Counted from the first letter of the stretch, positions 43,081 to 56,343 are shown. The stretch: 64,000 nucleotides of DNA from Selaginella moellendorffii (GCF_000143415.4 NW_003314316.1:391220-455219), one strand, 5' to 3'. A program made the numbers and translations. Notes: generated by a model not told the origin, from the letters alone.

Positions 43081-43800
43081 CTAGTGGAAATCCCAGCCAG
43101 TGGCGAAGCCAGATCCATGGCCGCGGTACCACCACGGCCCCCTGGCCAATCCGCTGGTGTGATAGACCGAGAGCCACAGCGCGAGCTCCTCGGCCAGGAT
43201 TTCTTCCTGCTGCCTGTGCTTCTTGGCGAGATCGAGCGTGAGGAGGCTGGAGCGGCACATCGGGCAAGTGGTGTGGTTGTGATTCAGCCACTTGTCCAAG
43301 CAATCCCGGTGGAAGACGTGCGAGCAATTGGGGAGCTTGCGGACGAGCGAGCTGGGCTCGAAATCACACAGGCACACCGCGCATTGGGTCTCGTGTTCCT
43401 CGTTCTCGCCGGGGAATTCGAGCGAGGAAGGAGGAGAGGAGGAAGAAGAGGGGGAAGAAGGGATTTCTCCCGGATTATCGAGAGAGGAGGAAGGAATCTC
43501 CGAAATATCGAGAGAAGAATGGACGAGCTTACTGAATTCGATGAGAGGGAGCGAGGATTGGATCTCCTCCACGAAGCTATGGTGGTGGTGCTGGGGCTGT
43601 GAGCGATCCGGCGAGAGGCTGGAGGCCACCGGGCGCCGCGGCTGCCAAGACGGCTCCATCTGGTGGACCTCCGACGAATCCCTCTTGAGCCCGACGATCC
43701 GGAGCAGCGAATCGAGCAGATTCTTTACGAGCGCCAGCGAAATCGCCGTGTTCACCACCACCAGCGGCAGCAGGCCGCCATAGATGCTTGGAAATCCCAT
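43081..43800 (-). CDS. RING-H2 finger E3 ubiquitin ligase-like membrane protein
   Basis: One exon encodes 239 aa. A hydrophobic N-terminal segment (GGLLPLVVVNTAISLALV) is probably a membrane anchor. A Ser/Pro/Glu-rich middle is followed by a canonical RING-H2: CAVCLCDF, LVRKLPNCSHVFHRDCLDKW and TTCPMCRSSL, with C-x2-C, C-x-H-x2-H-x2-C and C-x2-C zinc ligands complete. Such proteins recruit E2 enzymes and ubiquitinate membrane-linked or hormone-related targets; the layout (short anchor, single RING) recalls ATL/BRH1-type proteins. Two AACCCTAA motifs lie 72-112 bp before the ATG. It is the last of a run of co-directional minus-strand genes. Confidence 0.88.
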   Translation of the reverse strand: MGFPSIYGGLLPLVVVNTAISLALVKNLLDSLLRIVGLKRDSSEVHQMEPSWQPRRPVASSLSPDRSQPQHHHHSFVEEIQSSLPLIEFSKLVHSSLDISEIPSSSLDNPGEIPSSPSSSSSPPSSLEFPGENEEHETQCAVCLCDFEPSSLVRKLPNCSHVFHRDCLDKWLNHNHTTCPMCRSSLLTLDLAKKHRQQEEILAEELALWLSVYHTSGLARGPWWYRGHGSGFATGWDFH

Positions 43801-44239
43801 GCCTGGATGAAAATCTCGACACCAGCAGTGGCAAACTAGTACACACTGACACCAAAATTTAGTATCTCAAGAACCCTAAATTCTCGGTAGAGCACCCTTT
43901 TTTAAACCCTAATTTCTTGGTAGAACACCCTTAGTAAAAAAGACCCGCTAGGAAACGCTGACGTGTACGGCGGGCCGCGTGTCCGGCGGGTACGCCACGT
44001 GGCGATAGAGATTGATTCGTCTTTAATCCTATTCTTCATTGCTTCGTCAGTGGTCATGGAACGATTGGAAAAAGCAACGTTGAATCCAAGAGAAAAGACT
44101 AATCGATTTGGAGACAATCAAAGCTTATCAAAGTTAGACACGAGAGAGAAAACTAAGACAATCGAAGCTATATCTTATACTTCTAGAGTTTGTTTAAGTG
44201 TTGAGATGGAATGTTACTGAGGCATCGCTTTCGTGTTCT

Positions 44240-45786
44240 CTAAGCGGTGGCTTTTGTCTTCTTTACGTCGCGAGGACGATCACAAACTTCTCTCTCGGGA
44301 TCTTGTCCGGTTGCAGCGTTTGGATTACTCTCCTGTGGCTTCCGCTTGAAGAATCTGCTGATATCATTCACCTTTTGTTGTTTGATCTGCAAGAACAACA
44401 GTAGTAAACAAAAAAAAACAAAAAAAAAGAGGAGAAAAAGGAGAGTAGCTTTTACCTCCTTGATACAATCTGGCCCATTAAAGGACGGCTTGCCCATTGC
44501 CGATGTAACAGGATACCATACCTGCAAGGAGTATTTAAAACCGAGAGAAAGATGGTTCTCGAGGAATCCATGGGTGGTGCCAGGCTTTAGAATTTACTCT
44601 TCCTTTACCAGATTCGGTCTTTCGTATGGCTGCACGAATTTGCGGAAGACGTCATCGAGGGAGCAGCCAAGCTCTAGCCATGCTTTCGTTGCGTCGTCGC
44701 TCGCTAGAATGACAGGCATCCTGTCTGTAGCAAAAGGAGAGTTGGCCAACACGATTAAAACGGGATTAAATCGACACTTCGTACCGTGCAGCCATTCCAA
44801 TCGCTTGGACACTCGCGTGGTCAAAATGGTAAAAGTGAAGAGCGTGTCTCCTGATAGAGCACGTAAGCACACCCACGAGTTTGACGAAAATTTCATTACC
44901 TTCGGCATCTTGCCAAGAGTCGTACAGGCAGGCGAATACAAGAGGGCGCTCGTCCTGGAAGTGGATATAATATGGTTGCTTCTTACTACCATCTTTCTTC
45001 CACTCGTAAAATCTGCACAAAGCGAAGTCGTGTACGCAGTAGAAGATATGATATGCTTGTTTTGGTACCCTTCGACGCTCACGAGGCACCGTTTCGCTGG
45101 AAGAAGTCGAGAGAAGGAGGTCTTCTCACGCACAGTTTCTGATCTTGCATTGAACTGAAACAAGAAGAAAAATGGTTAGATCGCGACACAAGAAAGAAGT
45201 CGAGAAAAAAAAATGGCGCGATCTCAAACACAAGAAAGAAGTCAAGAAAAAAAAAAACGGTTAGATCCCAAACACAGGAAAGAAGTCAAGAAAAAAAAAT
45301 GATTCGCTCGCAAACGCAGGAAAGAAGTTGAGAAAAAAAAATTTGGTTAGATCGCAAACTCAAGAAGGAAGTCGAGAAAAAAAAAATTTGTTAGACCTTA
45401 ACATAAGAGAGAAGTCGAGAAAACGAAGCAAAGAATGAAACAGTCACTACAAAAAAGGTTTTTGGGATAGTTACCATGCGATAGTGATCGGGCTTCTCAT
45501 TTTTTTTGGTGAAGCTGGGAACGAGCCCCCATTTCATCGCTTGCACAACCGGAAGAGCTTCCCCATCGTCTTTGGCTTCGTAATGAACAACAGGGAGATA
45601 AGCTCCAGGCGACACATTGTAAGATGGACGATACCTGCAAAAGCGCGATGGTAGAATGAGATGCGATCAAACGAATGCGAAAAAAAAATACCTGTCGTGA
45701 TCGATCAATCGGAGCTGGCAATCCCCAAAACCACAGGCAGCTCCCACAGCGTCGGGGGCAAGCGTGCATCGAGCTCTCCCACACAT
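44240..45786 (-). CDS. HMCES: Abasic-site processing protein, SRAP domain (HMCES/YedK family)
   Basis: Eight exons (45692-45786, 45475-45634, 45069-45154, 44900-45012, 44785-44850, 44609-44724, 44456-44521, 44240-44386) give 282 aa. Cys2, the residue that cross-links to abasic DNA after Met removal, is present (MCGRARCTL). Other family marks: RYRPSYNVSPGAYLPV with the conserved Asn, MKWGLVPSF, FNARSETV, CLVSVEGFYEWKKDG with the active-site Glu, and LEWLHDRMPVIL with the His. SRAP proteins shield abasic sites in single-stranded DNA at replication forks. The C-terminal tail holds VNDISRFFKRK, a degenerate PCNA-binding (PIP-like) motif. The second intron is expanded by a minisatellite. A cataaaccctag lies 20 bp before the ATG. 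Confidence 0.92.
45172..45425. repeat. Minisatellite of about 44-bp units inside an HMCES intron
   Basis: Six imperfect units of the form ggttagatcgcaaacacaag plus aaagaagtcgagaaaaaaaa stand in tandem. They account for most of the 320-bp second intron, while the other introns of this gene are about 50-70 bp. Confidence 0.85.
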
Positions 45787-45844
45787 TTCTCCAAGCAAAA
45801 CGCATAAACCCTAGAGAAAGAAACAGTGATGAAGTGGCACACCC

Positions 45845-48094
45845 TCATTTAATGCCCGTGAGCTTTGGGATATTGGCATTTGCTAGGAGCACATAAGCCG
45901 CTCCATGCTGGAATCGCGTCAAGCTCTTTGCGGCCCTAGCTCCACTTTCATTGTCACCGTGAGACGAACAAGCACTAAGCAAGGCAATCCACTCCAGAGC
46001 CTGGGGCTCAAAGGGCATTGTAAGAATGAGTTTCTCACAGTCCTCCAAATGCCCAGACCGGGCAAGAAGATCAATCATGCAGCAGTAGTGAGGCCGCGAC
46101 GGAGAGACTCCGAAATCATACCTCATGGACGTGAAGCAGCAGCGCCCATTGTAGAGCTTGCCCTCCCTGCTGCAAGAGGTGAGTACAAGAGCAAAACAAG
46201 CTTCCTCAGGCGCGACTGATACTCTCATCTCATCAAAAGTTGCAATTGCAAGTGTTGAGTCTCCAAAGTGGGCTTGAGCCGCAAGCAAGACGCTCCATGA
46301 GATTTGGTCCTGCTCTGGTATCTGATCGAAAGCTCTTTTTGCTCTTTCAATGTCTCCAACTCGTGCAAACGCTGCGACATATGCATTCCAGGAATGCTCG
46401 TTCCGAAGCGGAAGGCTATAAAACATTGCCACCGCCTGTACGACGTGCCGGTTCTGGGAATACGCGGAGAGCATTGCGTTGTAGGAGACGAGATCCCTCA
46501 CCGGCATGTTTTCGAAAATGTGCTCCCCCTCGTCCAGATGCCCTGCCTGGGCATACGCAGCAAGCATTGCGTTCCAGCAGACAGTATTTCTGTGCGGCAT
46601 GGAGTCAAAGACGAGTTTTGCCTCTTCGAGTCTCTCGCATTGAGCGTATGCCGAGAGAAGCGCGTTGTAAGAAACAGTGTCCTTGTGAGGGCATTCATCA
46701 AACATTTGCTTCGATCGCTCACAATTCCCAGCCAAGGCATAGGCTGTGATCATCGCAGTCCAAGAGAGAGGATCTCTCTGTGGCATCGCCTGGAATGTCT
46801 TCTCAGCCTCGGAAACTCTACCAGATTGGGCATACGCGGCCAGAATCGCGTTCCAGGAAACGAGATTCCTTTGCGGGAGTTCATCAAAAAGCGACTTTGA
46901 TCGAGCGACGTCTCCAGTCTGGGCATATGCCGAGATCATTGTGTTGATCGACACAATCCCGTGCTGTGGCATTGCCTGGAGGACAATCCGAGCTTCCTGG
47001 AGATACCCGTTCTGGGCATAACCTCCTAGAATGATGTTCCAGGAAATTACATCTCTCCCCGGCATCTCATCAAATGCATTCTTGGAGGACTCTATTTGCC
47101 CCAATTGGGCAAAACCCGAAAGGAGGGCGTTCATCGCCACCAAGTTCCAACATGGCATTTGATCGAACAGTGATTTCGCAATCGATGTCTCTGCGGCAAT
47201 GGCATAGCCGTAAACAAGCGCGACCCAGCTAACGAGATCTCTTTGAGGCATCGAATCAAACAATGCTTGCGCTTCCCGCAAATGCCCTCTAATGGCAAAT
47301 GCGGAGATTATCGCATTCCAAGACACAAGGTTATCTTCCGGTAGCTCGCGAAACAATCTCCTCGCTTCACAGAAATCACCGTGATGACCGTACGCATCAA
47401 TCATGGCCGTCCAGCTCACTGCGTCTCTCAACGGCATCGCGTCAAACAGTTCCCGTGCTTCTCGCAAATGCCCTTGTTGGGCATACGTAGACAGCATCGT
47501 GTTCCACGCTACTAGATTCGGCCCTACGATAGAATCAAACAGGATCTTCGCATCGTCGAGATGCCCATGCCGGGTATACGCCGACAGCATTGCGTTAGAA
47601 GAGACAAGGTCTCGACAAGGCATAGATTCGTAGATTTGCTTGGCTTCTTCCAGATGCCCGTTCTGGGCATATGCGTCAAGCATGGTAGTCCAAGAGATTA
47701 GATCATGATCGGGCATGGCATTAAACATTCGTCGCGCATCTTCCAGATTCCCCGAGTTTGCAAGTGCTGCGATCATAGAAGTCATGGAAACGGGCGTTTT
47801 AGCGGAGGCTGGCATCTTGAGGAGTATTGTTTTCGCATCTTCCAGATGCCCGTTGCGGCAGTAGGCCGAGAGCATGAGCGTCCAGGAGAAGGAGTTCTTG
47901 ACGTAGATTCCATCGAAGACCTTGCGAGCTTCGGTGGCGCTGCCGCACTTGCCATACATTTCGATGAGATTGTTGAGGATGAAGTAATCGTCCTTGATCC
48001 TTGGCAAGAGAGTTGCGGCTCGCGAGTGGATTTCTCGTAGCGCTGGGAGGGATTTGCAAGACTGGATTGCTTCAATGCATTGCTTCCTTTCCAT
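45845..48094 (-). CDS. PLS-class PPR protein without DYW domain
   Basis: One exon encodes 749 aa from the first in-frame ATG (48094). Repeats of about 31 residues run almost the whole length, with the consensus MPxRDLVSWNAMLSAYAQNGHLEEA; opening repeat NLIEMYGKCGSATEARKVF. Near the end are FALVLTSCSREGKL, HYCCMIDLLARSGHL and EWIALLSACSSHGDNESG, the transition to an E domain, but the protein stops 30 residues later, so E+ and DYW are missing. It probably binds organellar RNA. Its ATG is only 23 bp after the stop of the upstream EMB1417-like gene, and its own stop is 58 bp before the HMCES start. Confidence 0.88.
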   Translation of the reverse strand: MERKQCIEAIQSCKSLPALREIHSRAATLLPRIKDDYFILNNLIEMYGKCGSATEARKVFDGIYVKNSFSWTLMLSAYCRNGHLEDAKTILLKMPASAKTPVSMTSMIAALANSGNLEDARRMFNAMPDHDLISWTTMLDAYAQNGHLEEAKQIYESMPCRDLVSSNAMLSAYTRHGHLDDAKILFDSIVGPNLVAWNTMLSTYAQQGHLREARELFDAMPLRDAVSWTAMIDAYGHHGDFCEARRLFRELPEDNLVSWNAIISAFAIRGHLREAQALFDSMPQRDLVSWVALVYGYAIAAETSIAKSLFDQMPCWNLVAMNALLSGFAQLGQIESSKNAFDEMPGRDVISWNIILGGYAQNGYLQEARIVLQAMPQHGIVSINTMISAYAQTGDVARSKSLFDELPQRNLVSWNAILAAYAQSGRVSEAEKTFQAMPQRDPLSWTAMITAYALAGNCERSKQMFDECPHKDTVSYNALLSAYAQCERLEEAKLVFDSMPHRNTVCWNAMLAAYAQAGHLDEGEHIFENMPVRDLVSYNAMLSAYSQNRHVVQAVAMFYSLPLRNEHSWNAYVAAFARVGDIERAKRAFDQIPEQDQISWSVLLAAQAHFGDSTLAIATFDEMRVSVAPEEACFALVLTSCSREGKLYNGRCCFTSMRYDFGVSPSRPHYCCMIDLLARSGHLEDCEKLILTMPFEPQALEWIALLSACSSHGDNESGARAAKSLTRFQHGAAYVLLANANIPKLTGIK

Positions 48095-48117
48095 AAACCG
48101 GCAGAAAGAAAGTTCAC

Positions 48118-49713
48118 TCACTTTGCTTGAAGAATTTGCTGTTCTTGCCACTTGGTCTCTAGCAGCTCTTCTCCCACAGGCTCCCCCAATAGGGCTCTCT
48201 CGAGGAGCTCTCCATCTTCTTCCATTTTCTCGGGCAATTCCACTTCATCTTCATCGTTGGCACTAGAGACGATCACTTCTTCGTTTTCTTCGATATCTTC
48301 GAGTCCTCCTCCTTGAAGTTCTTCCTCTTCCTCTTCTTCTTCTTCTTCTTGTTCTTGTACTGAAAGATCATCGCCACCACCACCACTTTCGGCTTCTTGA
48401 GACGGTTTTGTAAGTCTCAGCTCGGCTGGAAACTTTCAAAGTTAGAACTGCACTGAGCTGAGCTTAGATGAACTTACGATAGAGTCGCTTCGTAGGAACT
48501 CTGATACGCCTCCCTTTGAGATAACGATACTCATACCGCCGCAGGGGATACTTTTCTCGCACCTTCTCGCTCTTTTCTGGCATGCCGACTTTGAAATAGA
48601 CCTCCGCAACCATTTCAACTAATCCTTGATCCGGTCTGACGTTGAGTTCTTCCATGTCTGCAAAGAGCTGAAGAAGGGGTATAAGAAAGGAGAAATTACA
48701 GGAGGAAAAAACTTACATCTAGCAGCTTTTCATACATGCCAGCTCGGTTGTAGATCCCCATCATAAGAGAAAAATGTGAACGGGGAAGCGCGTCCAAGTA
48801 TCTCCTAAAGACACCGTGGAAAACTTCCTCGGCTTCCTCGATGCGGTCTTCTTTCTCCAGTGCCACTATCAGCAGCTGATAAGTTGCCATTGTCTTGCCA
48901 TGTCCTTTGCTCAGCATCCACTTCGAAACCTGGCAAGCTTCTAAGGACAGAAGAACTAAGAAAAATCCACAAACCTGGATCACACGCTTCCATTGCCACT
49001 GATCTCGAAGAATCCTCAGAGCCTTTTTCACGGGTTCAATCGGAAAGTCGACTTCGAAAGCACTCCAAGCATCCAATGCACCATATATATCTTCCTTGCA
49101 GTCTGAGAGATTGGCTATCTGTAGGCAGCACAAGAAAAACAAAATCCTCAGTCACATAGCTTCGGTTTCTCGTCTTAAAAGCTCACTTACACATTTGATA
49201 AGGTTAACAGCCTTCAGAGAACTTCCTCTCTTGGCTGTTTTCTTCCATGTCTTGGGCTGCTCTCCTTGATTCTTATCTCCTTTCTTCCCTTGAGCGAAAC
49301 AAATCTGGACAAATTGTGAGCTGCTATAACTGAAGTTTACAATTATGCTCACCCATGAACGCACTCGTCGACAAGAAATAATACCAGCTTGTAGGCCATC
49401 AGTAACTCTATCTTTATGGAAGCCACTGCGAGCAAAACTGGCAAAAATATGTGAAGAGTGAGCACAAAGCCGGGTGAAGAAGCAGCTTTACCTGTAGCTG
49501 TACACACTATCCTCTCGGCACTCTACTGAACAAAAAGCCTTTCCTCTTCTGAAGCAATGCACTCTCAGCCCGTAAACTGATTGAAACGGAGGTACCCAAC
49601 ACTTGAGCTGCAAGCACACTGCAAGAACTGAGAAACTGTGTTTAGAAAAATCCAATATCAAGCCACCAACATGCCTGGTCACAGCAGCTCGTCCATGGAA
49701 ACGCTTGCTGCAT
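48118..49713 (-). CDS. EMB1417/At4g18975-like organellar PPR protein
   Basis: Proposed exons: 49675-49713 (uncertain), 49492-49607, 49353-49425, 49191-49304, 48975-49118, 48717-48929, 48478-48667, 48118-48425; about 398 aa. Conserved core: ALDAWSAFEVDFPIEPVKKA, LRILRDQWQWKRVIQVSKWM, LSKGHGKTMATYQLLIVALE, RIEEAEEVF and LFADMEELNVRPDQGLVEMV, as in plant proteins with few P-type PPR motifs needed for plastid development. The C terminus is extended by about 100 mostly acidic residues (a run of Glu, then ILQAK at the end). The first exon requires a GC donor and is the weak part of the model; the protein from 49607 down is secure. Confidence 0.8.
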
Positions 49714-49806
49714 TTCGTAATTTCTACCTGAAACTCAACTCGCGAAGCCCTAGAGACAAGTATAAACAAGGAATTGAATTGATGCCAGAGTTAGAACAAA
49801 ACTGTC

Positions 49807-50938
49807 TCATTTTTTGTGACCAGCAAACGAAATAAAAACGCTCCAAATCACGCCTAACAAGCACGCTGCACCAGCCTGAAAATCAAGTGTGTTTTTGGTC
49901 CACTTCTTTGCAAGAGAAGTAAGAAACACCAAAACGAACCTGCAGTTGTGGAGGCACTAGTCCAAAGTTTACAAGCTGGAACGGTATCCAGACTTTCCAG
50001 TTCGCTATGACGGTAGGAAGCCAGTCCTGGAGATGACGAGAGGAAACCAGTGAGCAATACAGCATTGCTTAGCTCACCTGTTGAAGCTTTGTCCAAAGTT
50101 GCTGATTCCGACCCTCTAGGGTGAGCAAGACAGCGAAAAACGTCCCAGTTCCGAGAGGTGTAAACACAAACTATACGAGAGAGTAAAGTTTTCAGAGCTA
50201 GGAAGAGTCTTTAGTGTATCTTACTTGGTCCGCGGCAATGCGAAGGGCTAAACCCAAGACTCCTGGATACGGAATCAATTTTGGTAGAAATCCATACCTA
50301 CAATCCAGAACTCTTGAAAGTTACAAAAAATAGATACCATGCTTGCTCACCAGTAGTGCATACCAGGTCCACTCATAAAAATCCCAATAGCCGTGAATGA
50401 TAGAAGCCGCTGGAAATCTATTGTCTGGGACTTCTCGACAACAATCTAGAAATGAAAAAAAAAAAAAAGATCGTAAGTTTTGCAAGGATTTTTTCTTTTC
50501 TTTTTCTGCGGTTTACCTGACAAAACAAATCCGAGAATGCGTTTAAGAGGCCCGCGGTCAAGCTCTTCATAACCAAGGGATGGCTGTCCAGCAGACCAAC
50601 ATATCTACAAACGAAATGGTGAAGAACAAGACCAAAAGAAAAAAGAAAAACGTTTGGCAAATTTACCTAGACCAGAGGGAAAAGGCTGCGTTGTTCGCTG
50701 CCTCTGGAGCTCCAATTTCCACGGATTTCATCCCTTGCGCATCGGGGCTCATACATCTGCTACACAAATCATCCACCTTGCGCACGAAATGCCATGATTG
50801 AGCTCGTCGCTTCCGCAGATCCTGCCCAAATCCAGCTGAAACCGCAGACCTCGCGTAGAGCAAAGGATCGCCGCCGCATTCTCGCCTCCACACGCTACTG
50901 CCGCCGAGCACAGCGCTGGAGAGGGGGATCGTCGCCAT
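49807..50938 (-). CDS. Mpv17/PMP22 family membrane protein
   Basis: Seven exons (50667-50938, 50517-50604, 50351-50445, 50225-50297, 50078-50170, 49940-50026, 49807-49875) give 258 aa. After about 85 residues of probable organellar targeting sequence come the family parts: YVGLLDSHPLVMKSLTAGLL, DLFCQ, DFQRLLSFTAIGIFMSGPG, HYWYGFLP, ADQFVFTPLGTGTFF, and the C-terminal signature WKVWIPFQLVNFGLVPPQLQ followed by a last membrane span. Mpv17-type proteins sit in peroxisomal, mitochondrial or plastid membranes and are thought to form channels or keep metabolite balance. An aaaccctaa lies 9 bp before the ATG. The next gene starts about 94 bp after its stop. Confidence 0.9.
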
Positions 50939-51202
50939 CGCTCAAAAAACCCTAAAGAAGTGATTCCCGCCATACAGGAAGAGAGCTCTTATACTGTGGA
51001 GCTTCGCGACTGTAGTGTAGACAAGTGGTAGCGACACGTGTCACAAATCCGTATGAACAAAAAATAGAGCAAGCTCTTATTTTCCTCCGGGAATGTTCGT
51101 GTCATGTAAGCAACGTTGCCACGAGCTATTCTTTTTTGATTCCTCGGCTCATGGATGAATTCGTCCAGTCGAAAAAAGCCAATCCATTTTTTGTTTCTCT
51201 CC

Positions 51203-52654
51203 TCAGTAGTGATCGCCCAAGCGCATAATCCCCCACACGTCCAAAACTCCCGGAGGAACAGCGTTGTCCACGGCCGATCGAATGGAAGCTTTTGCCACTG
51301 ATGTAACTTTCACTGGAGGCACCACCAAGTTCCCCAAAACTGGAACTCTCGTCATCGATTTCAGGTTTCGAAACGCCTGCCAGCAAAGTTCGAGTCTCAT
51401 GCTCTGAGAAAACGAAGATAGATAGACTTACCATTTCCAACGGAGTTCCAATGACTCCCAGAGGTAATTGGATGCTGCCAACACGTCTAGTTCCGTGAAT
51501 GAATCCCGGACGCAAGATCACGCCTGGGCCACCAACAAAGTTATCAACGCGAGACAAAGATTTAAAAGACGCGCTGTACTAACCGCCATAAGGGAATCTA
51601 GACATCACTGCGTTTTCAGCCGCTTTCTGGAAGGAAAAAATAAATTATCGCTTTCATAAGTATCGTATAGAACATTTCAAACCTTTCCTTCAAAGTAGCC
51701 ACGCAAAATGTAAGACGCGAAGCCAAGATCTGAGGCAGATACATAGACAAACCTTTTGACTCCTGAAAAAAACAGAAGATGAAAATTGAAAAGAAAAACC
51801 ACGATTACCAGAATCAGCAGCAGCATTGATGGCCTTGACATTTGCATCGCCATTGATTTTGCGCATGGTGTCATTCGATCCAAAACCGCCAACGCATGAT
51901 ATCTGGAAAGACAAGAGAAATCCTCGTGAAGAACAGAAGGAAAGACAAGAAAAGCAAAAACTTGAAAACTTACCACTGCCGAGACATCTTTCATGTGTTC
52001 TCCAATCGTGTTTGGGCCGATAAGATTTCCTGAAACCAAAACCTGTAAGGGGTGGTCAAACACAACTAGCTACCAAATGCCATTCCTTTGCTCAACACGA
52101 GGAAAAGAAAAAGAAAAAGAAAACAGTAGTCGTGGCGACTTTACCTCGAATCCACTCCACCTTATTCACCCAAGGTTCGTCAATGTGAGGCTTTCCAGAT
52201 CTAAAACGAAAAGTCTTCTTAGTGACCAACAAAGAAAACAAGAAAAAAAAACCATACCTGTTTAAGCTCGCAACAGGAATGTCACGCACAACAGCTTCTC
52301 TACACACATGAGAACCTACAAATCCATTTCCTCCCAAAACCAAAATCTACAAACGGAAAAAAGGCCATTGAAAGTTTTCATCGATCCAGCAAAAATTCCA
52401 AGACTTTCGTCTACCTTCGACCTCTCGGGCTGGACGTCGACCGTCTCTGCTTCCTCAGTTGGATGCGGCGGAGGCTTGGCAGCTGGCCCCGAGCAAAGCG
52501 ATCGCCATTTCTCATTGCCCGCGATCCTAAGCGCCGCGCGCCAATACGATTATCAGCTACTTCCTAGGAGATTACAGAGAATACATTACCGCCAGAGACA
52601 CGATCGATCGCCAGAGAGCTTCGCGCCCGCCCTCCCAAGAGCAGCCGCAACCAT
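51203..52654 (-). CDS. Plastid NAD(P)-binding Rossmann protein (At1g32220-like)
   Basis: Ten exons (52590-52654, 52415-52526, 52258-52346, 52145-52200, 51974-52029, 51809-51902, 51683-51762, 51584-51626, 51432-51523, 51203-51376) give 286 aa. An atypical short-chain dehydrogenase/epimerase fold is shown by ILVLGGNGFVGSHVCREAV (dinucleotide-binding GxxGxxG), then AVISCVGGFGSN, NVKAINAAADSGVKRFVYVS, GYFEGKKAAENAV and VILRPGFIHGTR. Plant relatives are plastoglobule or thylakoid proteins of unknown reaction, perhaps in quinone metabolism. The N terminus (MVAAALGRAGAKLSGDRS) fits a transit peptide. Confidence 0.85.
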
Positions 52655-52820
52655 CGCCAAGTCTAGAAATTAGAACCCTGGAAATGACACGTGGCGGCCT
52701 TTAAGGGATCGACCTAATGACCGTTCTAGAAGACATTCGAACCCATGACCAGTAAACGTATGTATGTACCATCGAGCTTTAGTATTTGTATTCTTCTACA
52801 GGCCCAAAATTTTGAGCTTT

Positions 52821-54082
52821 TCAGTCCCAGTCAGCGTCGAAGTAGCCCGCGTCTTTCATTTCCGAGTAATATACATCCTCGAGTTGGAACGCTTCTTCCT
52901 GAAAAACATATCCAAAGAGAATTGTGCGAGAGATTGAGAGAAAGAACTCCATTTCGCTTACTTTGAAATAGTCGGCAAGGAACGTGAGATACAAGAGAGG
53001 CGGATAGAACGCGTAGTACGCATAGTTTGTGAAGCTATAGATGCTGCAAAATCGTTTGGAATGAATGACGAAGAATGAAGAAACGAAAAGAAAGATTACC
53101 AGTAGCCGAATTCCGATCCACATCCGAGGATAAAGCTTCCCAGGGAACGCGACATGTTTAAAACAAACAAAACGAGCACGTAGTTATAGAACGCCGGCCT
53201 CGCTGCAAAAACAGGAAACAGCCACAAACGAGAAGTTCGAACAAGAAAGGCAAAAAATGAAACCATACCCGGTAAGTGATCTCGCCATCTCGTGAAAGGG
53301 AGAACCAGGATGAAGAAGTAGACGCCTGAAAAGACGAGGGAATGGAGGAACCAAAAGCTCCATTTGGACCAGTCCCCTGCATCACTTCCTGCCACGAACA
53401 ATGGTATACCGAACCGGAAGATGAGAATTGCCTACACAAGTTTTGGGTGGCATTAGAAATCTTCTTTGCAAAAATCATACCTTGATCAATGCATCAATCG
53501 CTGCGACGAATCCAGAGAAAGTGAGAGTGCGAACGAGAGCATCCCATGTACTGGTGAGATAGCCCTGCGATAAGAACACCACCACACTGACTTCCAGTAG
53601 CACCATACCGAATCGAGTGAGCAGTGAGATGAGATTCCAAGACGTGCTGCTGGAATGCTTCATCTGGATACGAAAAAAAAAAAACTTTGAGCGAAGCGAT
53701 CGATCGATCATGGCGATCATACCTCGAGAACGCACCACAAGATGTTGAGAATCGAGATGATCCAGAGGCAAGCATAGTAAGTGGCCATGATCGGCGACTG
53801 GCTCTGGAGGAGCTTCTTGACGCATTTGCGAGCGCGAGCGATGAGAAAGACCGTGAAAGCCAGCACCGGGAGCAGCATAACAAGGTAGTAGAGCACCCCG
53901 TGCTGGCCATTGGAGCGAGCAAACGCGAGGCAGCCCTTTGGATCATTGCTCACCTGTGAAGGAGGCGCTGCGCCATCGCTGCTCGATGGATCGGCTAGCA
54001 GGTCGCCGGAATCTACTAGAGACGCGAGCAGGCCCTCCGATCGCGATGTCGCCAAGATCGTGGAGAGGAGACACAGCGCCAT
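52821..54082 (-). CDS. Seven-helix membrane protein of the CAND2/TPRA1 family
   Basis: Six exons (53723-54082, 53481-53663, 53269-53431, 53100-53202, 52962-53043, 52821-52898) give 322 aa. Hydrophobic segments include YYLVMLLPVLAFTVFLIA, YACLWIISILNILW, MVLLEVSVVVFLSQG, LTFSGFVAAIDALIKAI, LHSLVFSGVYFFILVLPF and the C-terminal helices. Family marks are the ARPAFYNYVLVLFVLN stretch, YAFYPPLLYLTFLADYF and the ending VYYSEMKDAGYFDADW, almost invariant in plants. The family (adipocyte-associated TPRA40/TPRA1 in animals) has been proposed to couple to G proteins; that role is not settled. The gene diverges from the WD40 gene with 69 bp between start codons. Confidence 0.9.
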
Positions 54083-54151
54083 TGGGTCATCTATCCCAAA
54101 ATATTTGCCCTACTCCAAGAACCCTAGGTAGAGCTCTGTTCTTTGTGGAGA

Positions 54152-56093
<1,942 letters not shown>

Positions 56094-56343
56094 CTTAGTG
56101 GTTTTTTCGTTAGCTCGAATGCAGGATGCTAGTGGTTTTCCTCGCACTGTCAGTCTTTTATTTTGTGAGGTGATTACAGTGTCAATTGCCGATGCATGCT
56201 ATCATGCTTTTGCGGAATGTACAAGACAGTTTTCAGTTGGTCAGCTCGAGTTTCGTCACTAAAATTTGGCTGAGAACTCCGAGAGTCCTTCAGTGTTTGC
56301 GCTGCTTGTTCCTAGAGTCCGGTGTGTGTTCTTCCTCTTCGGG

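Noticed and set aside
45172..45425. Considered as a CRISPR-like array
   Set aside because: Units are contiguous with no unique spacers, vary in sequence and lie inside a eukaryotic intron; it is a minisatellite.
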